A stretch of 40,491 nucleotides of DNA, from contig NZ_JAAIJR010000046.1 of assembly GCF_010915725.1 (NCBI RefSeq), positions 1 through 40,491 of the forward strand, read 5' to 3'. Shown piece after piece: positions 15,288 through 23,260 of this stretch (position 1 is the stretch's first letter; every line of letters starts with the position of its first letter). The stretch is from Thiorhodococcus mannitoliphagus. Lineage in GTDB: Bacteria > Pseudomonadota > Gammaproteobacteria > Chromatiales > Chromatiaceae. The position numbers and the translations under genes are program-made. Below the pieces are notes generated by a model. It searched no databases. It had not been told where the DNA came from and worked only from the letters and a program-made list of their open reading frames with translations.

Positions 15288-17696
15288 ATGACGACTTCGC
15301 CCGCTCCCGTGAATGCTGACGCGCCGCCGGTGCTCCGACTGGAGGCGCGCCTGGCCGCGAAATACCGCGGCCGCATCGCCGCGACGCATTCGGCGCCGGC
15401 GTGTTCCGCTCAATGGCGCGATTTTCCGACCGATTTTCCGCCGCAGCTTGCCCAGGCGCTGCACGAGCGCGGTATGGAGCGCCTCTACAGCCATCAGCGC
15501 GCGGCCTGGGATCTCGCGCGCGCCGGGCGCCACCTGGTGGTGGCGACCCCGACCGCGTCCGGCAAGACGCTCTGCTATAACCTGCCGGTCCTCGAGTCGG
15601 TCTTGACGCGCGGGCGCAAGGCCCTCTACCTCTTTCCCACCAAGGCGTTGGCGCAAGATCAGGTCGCCGAACTCATGGAGCTGAGTCGCGCGCTGAGCGC
15701 CGCGGGCGGGGCAGGTATCAAGGCCTTCACCTTCGATGGCGATACCCCGGGCGATGCCCGCAAGGCGGTGCGCACGCGCGGCGACATCGTCGTCAGCAAT
15801 CCGGACATGCTCCACCAGGCCATCCTGCCGCATCACACCAAGTGGGCGCAGTTTTTCGAGGGGCTGGCCTATGTCGTCGTCGACGAGCTGCATAGCTACC
15901 GGGGCGTCTTTGGCTCTCATGTCGCCAACGTCTTTCGCCGGCTGAAGCGCATCTGTCGCTTCTACGGGGTGGAGCCGACCTTCATCTTTGCCTCGGCCAC
16001 CATCGCCAATCCGGCTGAGCTGGCGGAGCGCCTGTGCGGCGAACCGGTCGAGGCGATCCAGGAGAGCGGGGCGCCGCAAGGGGCGCGGCATCTGTTGCTG
16101 TGGAACCCGCCCGTCATCAATCCGGATCTTGGTATTCGCGCCTCGGCCAGGTCGCAGACGACCCGCATCGCCCGCATGGCGGCCAAGGTCGGGCTCAAGG
16201 CGATCGTCTTCGCCCGCTCGCGGCTGATGGTCGAGGTCATCACCAAGTACCTCAAGGACGTCTTCGACCATGACCCGCGACGTCCCGCTCGGGTGCTGGC
16301 CTATCGTGGCGGCTATCTGCCGAGCGAGCGACGCCGCGGCGAGCAGGCGATGCGCGCGGGCAAGGTCAATCTGGTCGTGGCGACCTCCGCGCTGGAGCTG
16401 GGCGTCGACATTGGCGCCCTGGATGTCGCCATCCTCAACGGCTATCCGGGTACGGTGGCCGCCACCATGCAGCGTCTCGGGCGGGCAGGGCGCCGGCTGC
16501 GGCCATCGCTCGGCGTCCTGGTCGCCACCAGTGACCCGCTGGATCAGTTCCTGGTCCGTCACCCGGAGATGCTCTTCGGTGCCTCGCCCGAGCATGCCCG
16601 CATCCACCCGGATCAGCTGTTGATCCTGCTCGAGCATGTGAGATGCGCGGCCTTCGAGCTGCCCTTTCGCGACGGCGACGCCTTCGGCGGCGAGGACTTG
16701 GGGGAGATGCTGGGCTATCTGCGCGACGAAGGCGTGCTCCAGCATCAGGGCGATCGTTGGTATTGGGTCGCCGACAGCTATCCGGCCAATGCGGTCTCCC
16801 TGCGCTCGGTCGCGGAGGGCAACTTCGTCGTCATCGACACCACCGAGGGTGCCCAGACCATCATCGCGGAGGTCGACTACAGCTCGGCGCCTGGCACCAT
16901 CTACGCAGGGGCGATCTATATGGTGCAGTCACAGCCCTATCAGGTGGAGCGTTTGGACTGGACCGGGCGCAAGGCCTTCGTCACCCGTACTCGCGCCGAT
17001 TACTATACGGACGCGATCGACTACACCAGGCTCAAGATCCTGGACCGCTTCGAGGGGGCGGTCCTCGGGCGCGGCGTTGCGGCCAATGGCGAGGTGCATC
17101 TGGTGCGCCGCTATCCGGGCTACAAGAAGATCCGTTATTACAGCCATGACAACATCGGCTATGGCAATATTGATCTTCCCGATCAGGAGATGCATACGAC
17201 CTCTGTTTGGTGGCAGGCCGAGCCGAGTGCCTTGGAGGCCGCCTTGCCGGACCGTCAGCAGGCGATTGAGGGCTTCCTGGGTGCGGCCTATGCCCTGCAT
17301 CATGTCGCGGCGCTCAGGTCGATGGCCGAGCTGCATGACCTCGGGCGCGCGGTGGGGGACGGTCAAGGAACCTGGTTTGCCGTGGTCGGTGGCGATGGGC
17401 GTGGGCAGATGCGCGGGCCTGGCAACGATGCCATGGATCCGGCGGAGCAGGATCGCTTCGAGCCGACCCTCTTTCTCTATGACAATTACCCTGGCGGGGT
17501 GGGGCTTTCCGCGCCGCTCTTCGATGCCGCAGGACAGCTGGTCGGCGACGCGCGCGATCTCGTCGTCGGTTGCTCATGCGCCGCAGGCTGTCCGGCTTGC
17601 GTCGGCCCGGTCCTGCCGGGGGATGAGGAGCGCGCGCTCACGCCGCGTCAGGCCGCACTCGCGGTGTTGGAGCTTTTGTTATGTCGCGAAGGATAA
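15288..17696 (+). CDS. mrfA: MrfA-like DEAD/DEAH helicase with DUF1998 domain
   Basis: This 802-aa superfamily 2 helicase has Walker A in TPTASGKT near residue 90 and the DEAD-box variant VVDELHSY near 197. Motif III is FASATIANP near 230, and motifs V-VI are SALELGVDIGALDVAI and QRLGRAGRR near 370-405. The C-terminal DUF1998 domain ends with the zinc-binding CSCAAGCPACVG near 762-772. This architecture is that of MrfA (B. subtilis YprA), the 3'-5' helicase of the mitomycin-C excision repair pathway, and the exonuclease partner mrfB lies close downstream. I chose the ATG at 15288. A TTG 63 bases upstream overlaps the neighbour's promoter region and gives an unlikely lead; neither start has a strong ribosome site. 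Confidence 0.9.
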   Translation: MTTSPAPVNADAPPVLRLEARLAAKYRGRIAATHSAPACSAQWRDFPTDFPPQLAQALHERGMERLYSHQRAAWDLARAGRHLVVATPTASGKTLCYNLPVLESVLTRGRKALYLFPTKALAQDQVAELMELSRALSAAGGAGIKAFTFDGDTPGDARKAVRTRGDIVVSNPDMLHQAILPHHTKWAQFFEGLAYVVVDELHSYRGVFGSHVANVFRRLKRICRFYGVEPTFIFASATIANPAELAERLCGEPVEAIQESGAPQGARHLLLWNPPVINPDLGIRASARSQTTRIARMAAKVGLKAIVFARSRLMVEVITKYLKDVFDHDPRRPARVLAYRGGYLPSERRRGEQAMRAGKVNLVVATSALELGVDIGALDVAILNGYPGTVAATMQRLGRAGRRLRPSLGVLVATSDPLDQFLVRHPEMLFGASPEHARIHPDQLLILLEHVRCAAFELPFRDGDAFGGEDLGEMLGYLRDEGVLQHQGDRWYWVADSYPANAVSLRSVAEGNFVVIDTTEGAQTIIAEVDYSSAPGTIYAGAIYMVQSQPYQVERLDWTGRKAFVTRTRADYYTDAIDYTRLKILDRFEGAVLGRGVAANGEVHLVRRYPGYKKIRYYSHDNIGYGNIDLPDQEMHTTSVWWQAEPSALEAALPDRQQAIEGFLGAAYALHHVAALRSMAELHDLGRAVGDGQGTWFAVVGGDGRGQMRGPGNDAMDPAEQDRFEPTLFLYDNYPGGVGLSAPLFDAAGQLVGDARDLVVGCSCAAGCPACVGPVLPGDEERALTPRQAALAVLELLLCREG

Positions 17697-18133
17697 ATGC
17701 AGCGCTGCTGATCGGGCTCATCGGCACGCCAATCGCCGGCTCAATGGTCGCTATGGACTATGGTCGTGCCCTGTGGGGCGACGATCAGATCTGGTGGACG
17801 CCGCGCACCCAGGCGCTTGCGCTCGAGGAGACGGACTCCAACGTCCGGATCTATTTGGAGAACGAGCCCTTGCGTCACCATTTGGAGCGCTCGTCATTGA
17901 CGGCCTTGGGCCAGGACGGTATGGCCTATTTCGTCACGCCGGACCTCTTCCGCGTGCGGATCAACAACTGGGATCGCGTCAAGGCGGGCTATCTGCATGC
18001 TGCGGTCTATTCGGCCTTCGGCTTGGGCGTCGCGCTGACCTGCTTGGTCCTGGGGCTGATTCAGTTCTTCCGAGAGCCGCCACAGTCGCGGCGGCGAGTC
18101 GCTGGTGCGCGGCCCCGATCGATCCGTCGCTGA
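17681..18133 (+). CDS. Small membrane protein inserted between mrfA and mrfB
   Basis: This 150-aa protein overlaps the end of mrfA by 16 bases and the start of mrfB by 29, so the three are one transcription and probably one translation unit. It has an N-terminal hydrophobic segment (ALLIGLIGTPIAGSMVAM, about residues 8-25) and a second near the C-terminus (AAVYSAFGLGVALTCLVLGLI, about 107-127). Between them is a polar 80-residue part likely exposed in the periplasm, and the basic C-terminal tail (RRRVAGARPRSIRR) would be cytoplasmic. I recognise no family. A membrane protein is not part of the described MrfAB pathway, so it may be coincidental or an accessory that tethers the repair proteins. 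Confidence 0.75.
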   Translation: MSRRINAALLIGLIGTPIAGSMVAMDYGRALWGDDQIWWTPRTQALALEETDSNVRIYLENEPLRHHLERSSLTALGQDGMAYFVTPDLFRVRINNWDRVKAGYLHAAVYSAFGLGVALTCLVLGLIQFFREPPQSRRRVAGARPRSIRR

Positions 18134-19355
18134 CCGCCTGAGGCGCCTTCGGGGGCAAAGCGGACTGCCCGAGGCGACTGCGCAACCGCCGTTGACCGCG
18201 TCGCCTGAGCAGGCGTCTTTCTCAGACCGCGTGCGCAGGCTGATGGTCGGCCCTCAAGGGGCTCGTCCAAAGACGGGAGACGCGGCTGCATTGGCGGAGC
18301 AGCTGGGCGCGGAGCCCATCGCGCCTGGGGTTCTGCTAATCGAACGGCGGCTTGGCGCGCGTCTGCGCCATGGTCGTGTTCTGCTCAAGCCCGAGGTCGC
18401 CGAGGGGGCGCGGGTGCCGCCTAGCTTGATCGAGCTTGCTTGGCGCGAGCCCTCTCCCGATTCCGCACCGAGTCGCCTGCTGTTCTTGGATACCGAGACC
18501 AGTGGGCTGGCCGGCGGCACCGGGACCTGGGCCTTCTTGACCGGCATCCTGATCGGAGCGCCGGATACCTTGATCCTGCGTCAGTACCTGCTCACCAGCC
18601 TGGACGCCGAGTCGGCCTATCTGGATGCGGTGGGCGGTGAGCTGTCAGCGCCAGCGACGCTCGTGAGCTACAACGGCCGTGCCTTCGACGCGCCCTTGCT
18701 GACGACGCGCTTTCGTCTTTGCGGTCAGCCCGATCCGCTCGGCCAACTCTGGCATCTCGATCTCCTGGCGCCGGTGCGCCGCGCCTTCGGCCGCGTCTGG
18801 CCCGATTGCAGACTCATGAGCGCCGAGTCGAAGCTTCTCGGGTTCGCGCGTGAGGATGACTTGCCGGGATCGGCGGCGCCTGCCGCTTGGCTCGGTTGGA
18901 TTCAGCGGGGGGAGATGGCGGCGCTCGGGGGTGTCCTACGCCACAACCGCTGGGATCTGCTCTCCTTGGCCGGACTCATCCCCGTGCTGGGCGAGGCCTT
19001 CGAGGATCCCGGATGCCATGGCGCGGATACGCATGCTGTCGCGCGACATCACTGGGCCCAGGGGCGTCTGGGGCAGGCTCTGAGTCTGTTGGAGGCCGAC
19101 TCCAGTCGGCTGACCGACACTGGGCTCATGGACCTTGCCGATCTCTATCGCCGCCAGGACCGCTGGGCCGACTGCTGCGCCATCTGGCAGCGGCTCGCGA
19201 GCCAGGGCAGCCAAGATGCGCTGAGCGCATTGGCCAAGTATCACGAGCACAAGCGTCATGACCTACCGCTTGCGCTCGAATACGCGGAGGCATTGGCCCC
19301 GAGCGCGGAGCGCGAACACCGCTGCCAGCGGCTGCGTCGGAAGCTCCAGGGCTGA
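18105..19355 (+). CDS. mrfB: MrfB-like DEDDh exonuclease (RNase H-like fold) with TPR-like tail
   Basis: This 416-aa protein carries an RNase_H_2/DnaQ-like exonuclease domain. FLDTETSGLAGG near residue 128 holds the first Asp-Glu pair, and LVSYNGRAFDAPLL near 185 holds the next Asp. WHLDLLAPVRRAFG near 222 and VLRHNRWDLLSLA near 280 hold the last Asp-containing motifs. The C-terminal 100 residues look like TPR-type helices (AQGRLGQALSLLE, DLADLYRRQDRW, ALEYAEALAP), as in B. subtilis YprB. MrfB is the exonuclease that acts with the MrfA helicase in UvrABC-independent repair of mitomycin-type damage. The start is a GTG at 18105 inside the upstream gene; the first 110 residues form a proline-rich, poorly structured lead. 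Confidence 0.87.
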   Translation: MRGPDRSVADRLRRLRGQSGLPEATAQPPLTASPEQASFSDRVRRLMVGPQGARPKTGDAAALAEQLGAEPIAPGVLLIERRLGARLRHGRVLLKPEVAEGARVPPSLIELAWREPSPDSAPSRLLFLDTETSGLAGGTGTWAFLTGILIGAPDTLILRQYLLTSLDAESAYLDAVGGELSAPATLVSYNGRAFDAPLLTTRFRLCGQPDPLGQLWHLDLLAPVRRAFGRVWPDCRLMSAESKLLGFAREDDLPGSAAPAAWLGWIQRGEMAALGGVLRHNRWDLLSLAGLIPVLGEAFEDPGCHGADTHAVARHHWAQGRLGQALSLLEADSSRLTDTGLMDLADLYRRQDRWADCCAIWQRLASQGSQDALSALAKYHEHKRHDLPLALEYAEALAPSAEREHRCQRLRRKLQG

Positions 19356-19395
19356 GCCTGTTGGCGCTGCCTGTCACCTGAGAGACAATCCTGAC

Positions 19396-19458
19396 TGCCA
19401 CCTGCCACCTGCCACCTGCCACCTGCCACCTGCCACCTGCCACCTGCCAACTGCCAAC
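19396..19458. repeat. Heptanucleotide tandem array (TGCCACC)
   Basis: Seven perfect copies of TGCCACC are followed by two copies of the variant TGCCAAC, nine contiguous 7-bp units in all. The array sits in the 108-bp gap between the convergent ends of mrfB and cydC, 5 bp from the cydC stop. The perfect homology of the first seven units suggests recent expansion. Similar heptamer arrays (short tandemly repeated sequences) are known from cyanobacteria. Confidence 0.95.
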
Positions 19459-19463
19459 TGCCC

Positions 19464-21209
19464 TCACCCCGAAGCCTCGGTCTTAAGCTCCGGTCCGACC
19501 GCCAGAAGTGTCGCGGCCGTGGCCTTTGGCACGATCGAGGCGTCGCCGCGCGCCAGTTCGCGGCCCTGGTCGAGGACGAGCACCTGATCGACCCAGTCCA
19601 GGCCGGCCGGACGATGGGTAATCAAGAGGACCGTTCGGTCGGTCATGAGCTTCGCCAATGCCTGCATGAGGTCGCGCTCGGTGGCCGCATCCAGCCCTTC
19701 GGTTGGCTCGTCGAGCAGCAGAATCGGGGCGTCCTTCAGCAGCGCCCGTGCCACTGCGATGCGACGACCCTGGCCGCCGGAGAGCCGGACGCCCGTTTCG
19801 CCGACCCAGGTGTCATAGCCGTCGGGCAGCTCGCTGATGAAGTCGTGGATCTGAGCGACCCGACAGGCCGCTTCAAGCGCACCCTGGGATGCCTCGGGGT
19901 TGGCGATCAGCAGATTCTCGCGAATGGTGGTATCGAAGAGGTAGGTGTGTTGGCTGACGACCGCGATATGGCGTCTGAGGTCGTCGCCATGGAAATCGAG
20001 CACGTCCTTGCCGCCGATGCGAATGGCACCCGAGTCAGGCGCCCAGAATCGCAGCAAGAGGTTGAATAGGGTGCTCTTGCCGGATCCGGTCGCCCCGATC
20101 ACCGCTGCGCGACTACCCGCGGGAACCTGGAGCGAGATCTCAGCGAGGGCGGGCTTGCTGCTGCCTGGATAGTTGAAGGTGACCTGCGCCAGCTCGATGT
20201 CGAAGCGCGCTGGCATTGGTGAGATGCCGCTGGGGGCAGGGACGGCGGGCTGCGTATCTACGATCGCGAACAGGCGGCGTGCTGCGGCGAGGGTGCGGCC
20301 CAGCATTTGAAAGGCCTGGGGCAGGGGGGCTACGGCCTCGAAGCTCGCAAGCGTAAAGAGCGCGAGCATCGCCAGCTGCGGCGGGAGGATCCGCCCATCA
20401 TGCACCATGGGGATGGCCAGCCATAGGAGCGCCCACAGGCTCAGGCTCGCGCACAGACCGACGGCGGCCTGGGTGAGGCCGTGATCGCTGCTGAGTCGGG
20501 TTTGATCCGTGACCAGGCGGCGGCTGATATCGTCGATGCGCAGTGCTTGGCGCTCGGTCATGCCGTAGAGCGTGAGTTCGGCCATCCCTTGCACGCCGTC
20601 GACGACGGCGGTTCGCAGGGCCCCTTCCTCCTCGGCGATGCGCTGCCCCGGGGCTTGCCCGCGCCTCTGTGACCAAATCGGTAGGCCGACGCCCGCGAGG
20701 AGGAGGAAGCTCAGCCCAGAGACAGCCAGCAAGGGATGATAGAAGAGTAGGAAGAGGGTGAAGAGGAAGATACTGACGTTGGCGACCACGACCGGCACCA
20801 GAACGCGCACGTAGAGGTTATCCAATGCGTCGATATCCGCGCGGATGCGACTGAGCAGGTCACCGCTGTGATATTGCTGCAGACGCGCGGGTGCCAGGGG
20901 CTCCAAGTGCCGGTAGAACCAGACACGCAGGCTCGCGATGAGCCTGAAGGTTGCCTCATGATTGATCAGGCGCTCGCCATAGCGGCCCCCGGTGCGAATC
21001 ATGGCGCTGCCGCGGATGAGGGCGGCCGGCGTGAAGTAGTTCATGGCGACACCTGAGATGCCGGCTGCGGCCATTGCCGTCAGGAACCAGCCGGCTGCGG
21101 CCATGAGCGTCACGTTGGCAATCAGGGTCAGAATGGCGGCCAGCGTCCCCAGTAGCATCCAGCCTCGATAAGGCCGGAACAGCAGCCATAGGCGTTTCAG
21201 CTCTGTCAT
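19464..21209 (-). CDS. cydC: Thiol reductant ABC exporter subunit CydC
   Basis: This 581-aa fused membrane/ATPase half-transporter has six hydrophobic segments in its first 300 residues, then an ABC domain. The ABC domain has Walker A GATGSGKST near residue 375, signature LSGGQGRRIAVARA near 485, Walker B ILLLDEPTEGLD near 506, and switch His in LITHRP. CydDC exports cysteine and glutathione to the periplasm of gammaproteobacteria and is needed to assemble the bd-type quinol oxidase and periplasmic c-type cytochromes. The ATG overlaps the cydD stop in ATGA, fixing the start. No cydAB genes are in the window. A heptanucleotide array follows directly after the stop. Confidence 0.94.
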   Translation of the reverse strand: MTELKRLWLLFRPYRGWMLLGTLAAILTLIANVTLMAAAGWFLTAMAAAGISGVAMNYFTPAALIRGSAMIRTGGRYGERLINHEATFRLIASLRVWFYRHLEPLAPARLQQYHSGDLLSRIRADIDALDNLYVRVLVPVVVANVSIFLFTLFLLFYHPLLAVSGLSFLLLAGVGLPIWSQRRGQAPGQRIAEEEGALRTAVVDGVQGMAELTLYGMTERQALRIDDISRRLVTDQTRLSSDHGLTQAAVGLCASLSLWALLWLAIPMVHDGRILPPQLAMLALFTLASFEAVAPLPQAFQMLGRTLAAARRLFAIVDTQPAVPAPSGISPMPARFDIELAQVTFNYPGSSKPALAEISLQVPAGSRAAVIGATGSGKSTLFNLLLRFWAPDSGAIRIGGKDVLDFHGDDLRRHIAVVSQHTYLFDTTIRENLLIANPEASQGALEAACRVAQIHDFISELPDGYDTWVGETGVRLSGGQGRRIAVARALLKDAPILLLDEPTEGLDAATERDLMQALAKLMTDRTVLLITHRPAGLDWVDQVLVLDQGRELARGDASIVPKATAATLLAVGPELKTEASG

Positions 21210-23005
21210 GCGCGATCCCCAGTTTCGGCCTGCGAGGCCGATGCGGCCTCGGGACCGCCGTAGGCGGTGATCATTCGAGAGTAAAGCCCCGCAGCCCCGG
21301 CAAGCTCCTGGTGGGTCCCTTGCTCGACGATACGCCCCTGGTCGAGCACCAGGATGCGGTCGGCGCCGCGCACGGTTGCGAGCCGGTGAGCGACAACCAA
21401 GAGGGTGCGGTCTTGTGCGAGTTCGTCGATGCCTTCCTGCACCAGGCGCTCGCTCTCCGGATCTAGGTTTGCCGTCGCCTCGTCCAGCACGACCAAGGGT
21501 GCGTCACGCAAGAAGGCGCGGGCGAGGGCGATGCGCTGGATCTGGCCGCCTGATAGGCCAGCGCCGCGCTCGCCGACAAGGCTGTCGTAGCCGGAATCGA
21601 GCCTCTCGATGAATTGATCCGCGCGAGCCCGACGCGCCGCATTGCGCACCGCCTCGACATCGGCGTCGGGTGCTCCCAGTTTGATGTTGTCGGCGATCGT
21701 GCCCTGGAACAGCCGGGGCTGCTGAGGCACCCAGGCGAGATGGCGGCGCCAATCGTCCAAGTCGAGGTCGGCGACATCTTGCTCGCCCACGAGGATACGG
21801 CCCGTGGTTGGGGTCAAGAATCCGAGCAGCAAGCTCACCACCGTCGTCTTGCCGGCGCCGCTGGTGCCGACCAGGGCGATGCGTTGGCCTGGCGGAATGT
21901 CGAAGGTCAGTCCCCGAAGGGCCTCCCGGCCAGCTTCGTAGCTGAAATGCACGGCGTCGAATCGGATCCCGAGCGGGCGTGTGGCGGCGAGCGGCTGGGT
22001 GCCCTGATTGGCTTGTTGCGGCTCGGTCTCGAGGATTTCGATGAGGCGCTCGGCTGCTGCGACCGCACCCATCTTGGCGTGGTATTGCGTGCCGAGATTG
22101 CGTAAAGGCGCGTAGAACTCCGGCGCGAGCATGAGGACGAAGAGCCCTTGCAGATAGCCGATGTCGGGGATCGCGATCCAGGGCGGCACGGGAACCGCCA
22201 GGTCGTAGAGACGGAATCCAATGAAGACGGCAACCAGGGCGATGCCGACGCTGGCGAAGAACTCGAGGACAGCGGAGGAGAGGAAGGCAATCCGCAGCAC
22301 TTGCATGGTGCTGGCGCGATAGTCGTCCGAGACACGGGCAATGACATCGACCTCGCGGCGGCTTGCGCCGAAGAGCTTCAGCGTTGTCAGGCCCTGGATG
22401 ACATCGAGAAAATGGGCGCTCATGCGCGTGAGCTGCTTCCACTGACGTTGATTGCGTGCCTCCGCGCCTGAACCAATGATGATCATGAACAAGGGGATCA
22501 TTGGCGCGGTCACCAGGAGCACGAGCCCTGCCAGCCAGTCGGTTGGAATGACGGCGGTCAGGATGGCCAACGGCAGAATCATCACCAGGGTCATCGCTGG
22601 CAGGAAGCGCGCATAGTAGCCCTCCAGATCGTCGATCCCCTTGGTCAGGGTTTCGACCAGGGCGCCGCTGCGCTGGCCGGCGAGGTAGCTGGGGCCCAGT
22701 GTTTGTAGGTGTCGGTAGACCTGATCGCGCAGGTTGATACGCACGTTCGCCGCAGCCTGGAAGGCCGATCGCTCGGCCAGCCAGACGATGGCGGCTCTAG
22801 CGAGGAAGACACCGAGCAGGCTCCAGAGCCATGGTTGAACAGCGGCGAGATCCGCTTGCGCGAAGATGACGCCGTTGAGGACGACGGCGAGCAGCCATGC
22901 CTGTACGATGGCGACGAGGCCATTGGTGGTGCTCAGCCAAATGCTATGGGCGAGTGCTTTACCCGCGAGTGGCCGTTGCGACTTGAGCCAGGCTGTGACT
23001 GACAT
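21206..23005 (-). CDS. cydD: Thiol reductant ABC exporter subunit CydD
   Basis: This 599-aa half-transporter partners the downstream cydC. The N-terminal membrane domain has about six hydrophobic helices (for example LVMILPLAILTAVIPTDWLA near residue 150). The ATPase domain shows Walker A GTSGAGKTTVV near 383, the signature LSGGQIQRIALARA near 490, and Walker B PLVVLDEATANLD. The gene order cydD-cydC with an ATGA junction matches the usual operon, so a heterodimer is expected. The 255 bp upstream, shared with the end of the regulator gene, must contain the promoter. I see no clear site in it. Confidence 0.94.
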   Translation of the reverse strand: MSVTAWLKSQRPLAGKALAHSIWLSTTNGLVAIVQAWLLAVVLNGVIFAQADLAAVQPWLWSLLGVFLARAAIVWLAERSAFQAAANVRINLRDQVYRHLQTLGPSYLAGQRSGALVETLTKGIDDLEGYYARFLPAMTLVMILPLAILTAVIPTDWLAGLVLLVTAPMIPLFMIIIGSGAEARNQRQWKQLTRMSAHFLDVIQGLTTLKLFGASRREVDVIARVSDDYRASTMQVLRIAFLSSAVLEFFASVGIALVAVFIGFRLYDLAVPVPPWIAIPDIGYLQGLFVLMLAPEFYAPLRNLGTQYHAKMGAVAAAERLIEILETEPQQANQGTQPLAATRPLGIRFDAVHFSYEAGREALRGLTFDIPPGQRIALVGTSGAGKTTVVSLLLGFLTPTTGRILVGEQDVADLDLDDWRRHLAWVPQQPRLFQGTIADNIKLGAPDADVEAVRNAARRARADQFIERLDSGYDSLVGERGAGLSGGQIQRIALARAFLRDAPLVVLDEATANLDPESERLVQEGIDELAQDRTLLVVAHRLATVRGADRILVLDQGRIVEQGTHQELAGAAGLYSRMITAYGGPEAASASQAETGDRA

Positions 23006-23260
23006 AGGTGGTCGTTCTCAGGGCCTCGATGGTTTTCGAAGCCGAGAGGATACGGAACCACGGGCGGGATCGCCAATGCGGATTCGCGAAATTCCCGTCA
23101 TCTTAGAAAGCATCGAGCGACGCGCGATGGGGCGTTAAGGCGAAGCTCAGCTAGTGAATAGAGGGTCTAGTGCCCCTGCGGATAATATGGTTGCGCGATG
23201 ACCTTGGGTTGACGGTGTCGCTAGCGGAGAGAATCGAACGCTGATCCTGCACGTGGTTGT

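Noticed and set aside
15168-16745. Long minus-strand open frame (525 codons)
   Set aside because: It lies antisense to mrfA and runs into the start of the adenosine-kinase-like gene. Its peptide is Arg/Gln/Gly-rich without any motif, while mrfA has all helicase motifs.
19396-19458. CRISPR array
   Set aside because: The units are contiguous 7-mers without spacers, and no cas genes are present. The same holds for the other tandem repeats.
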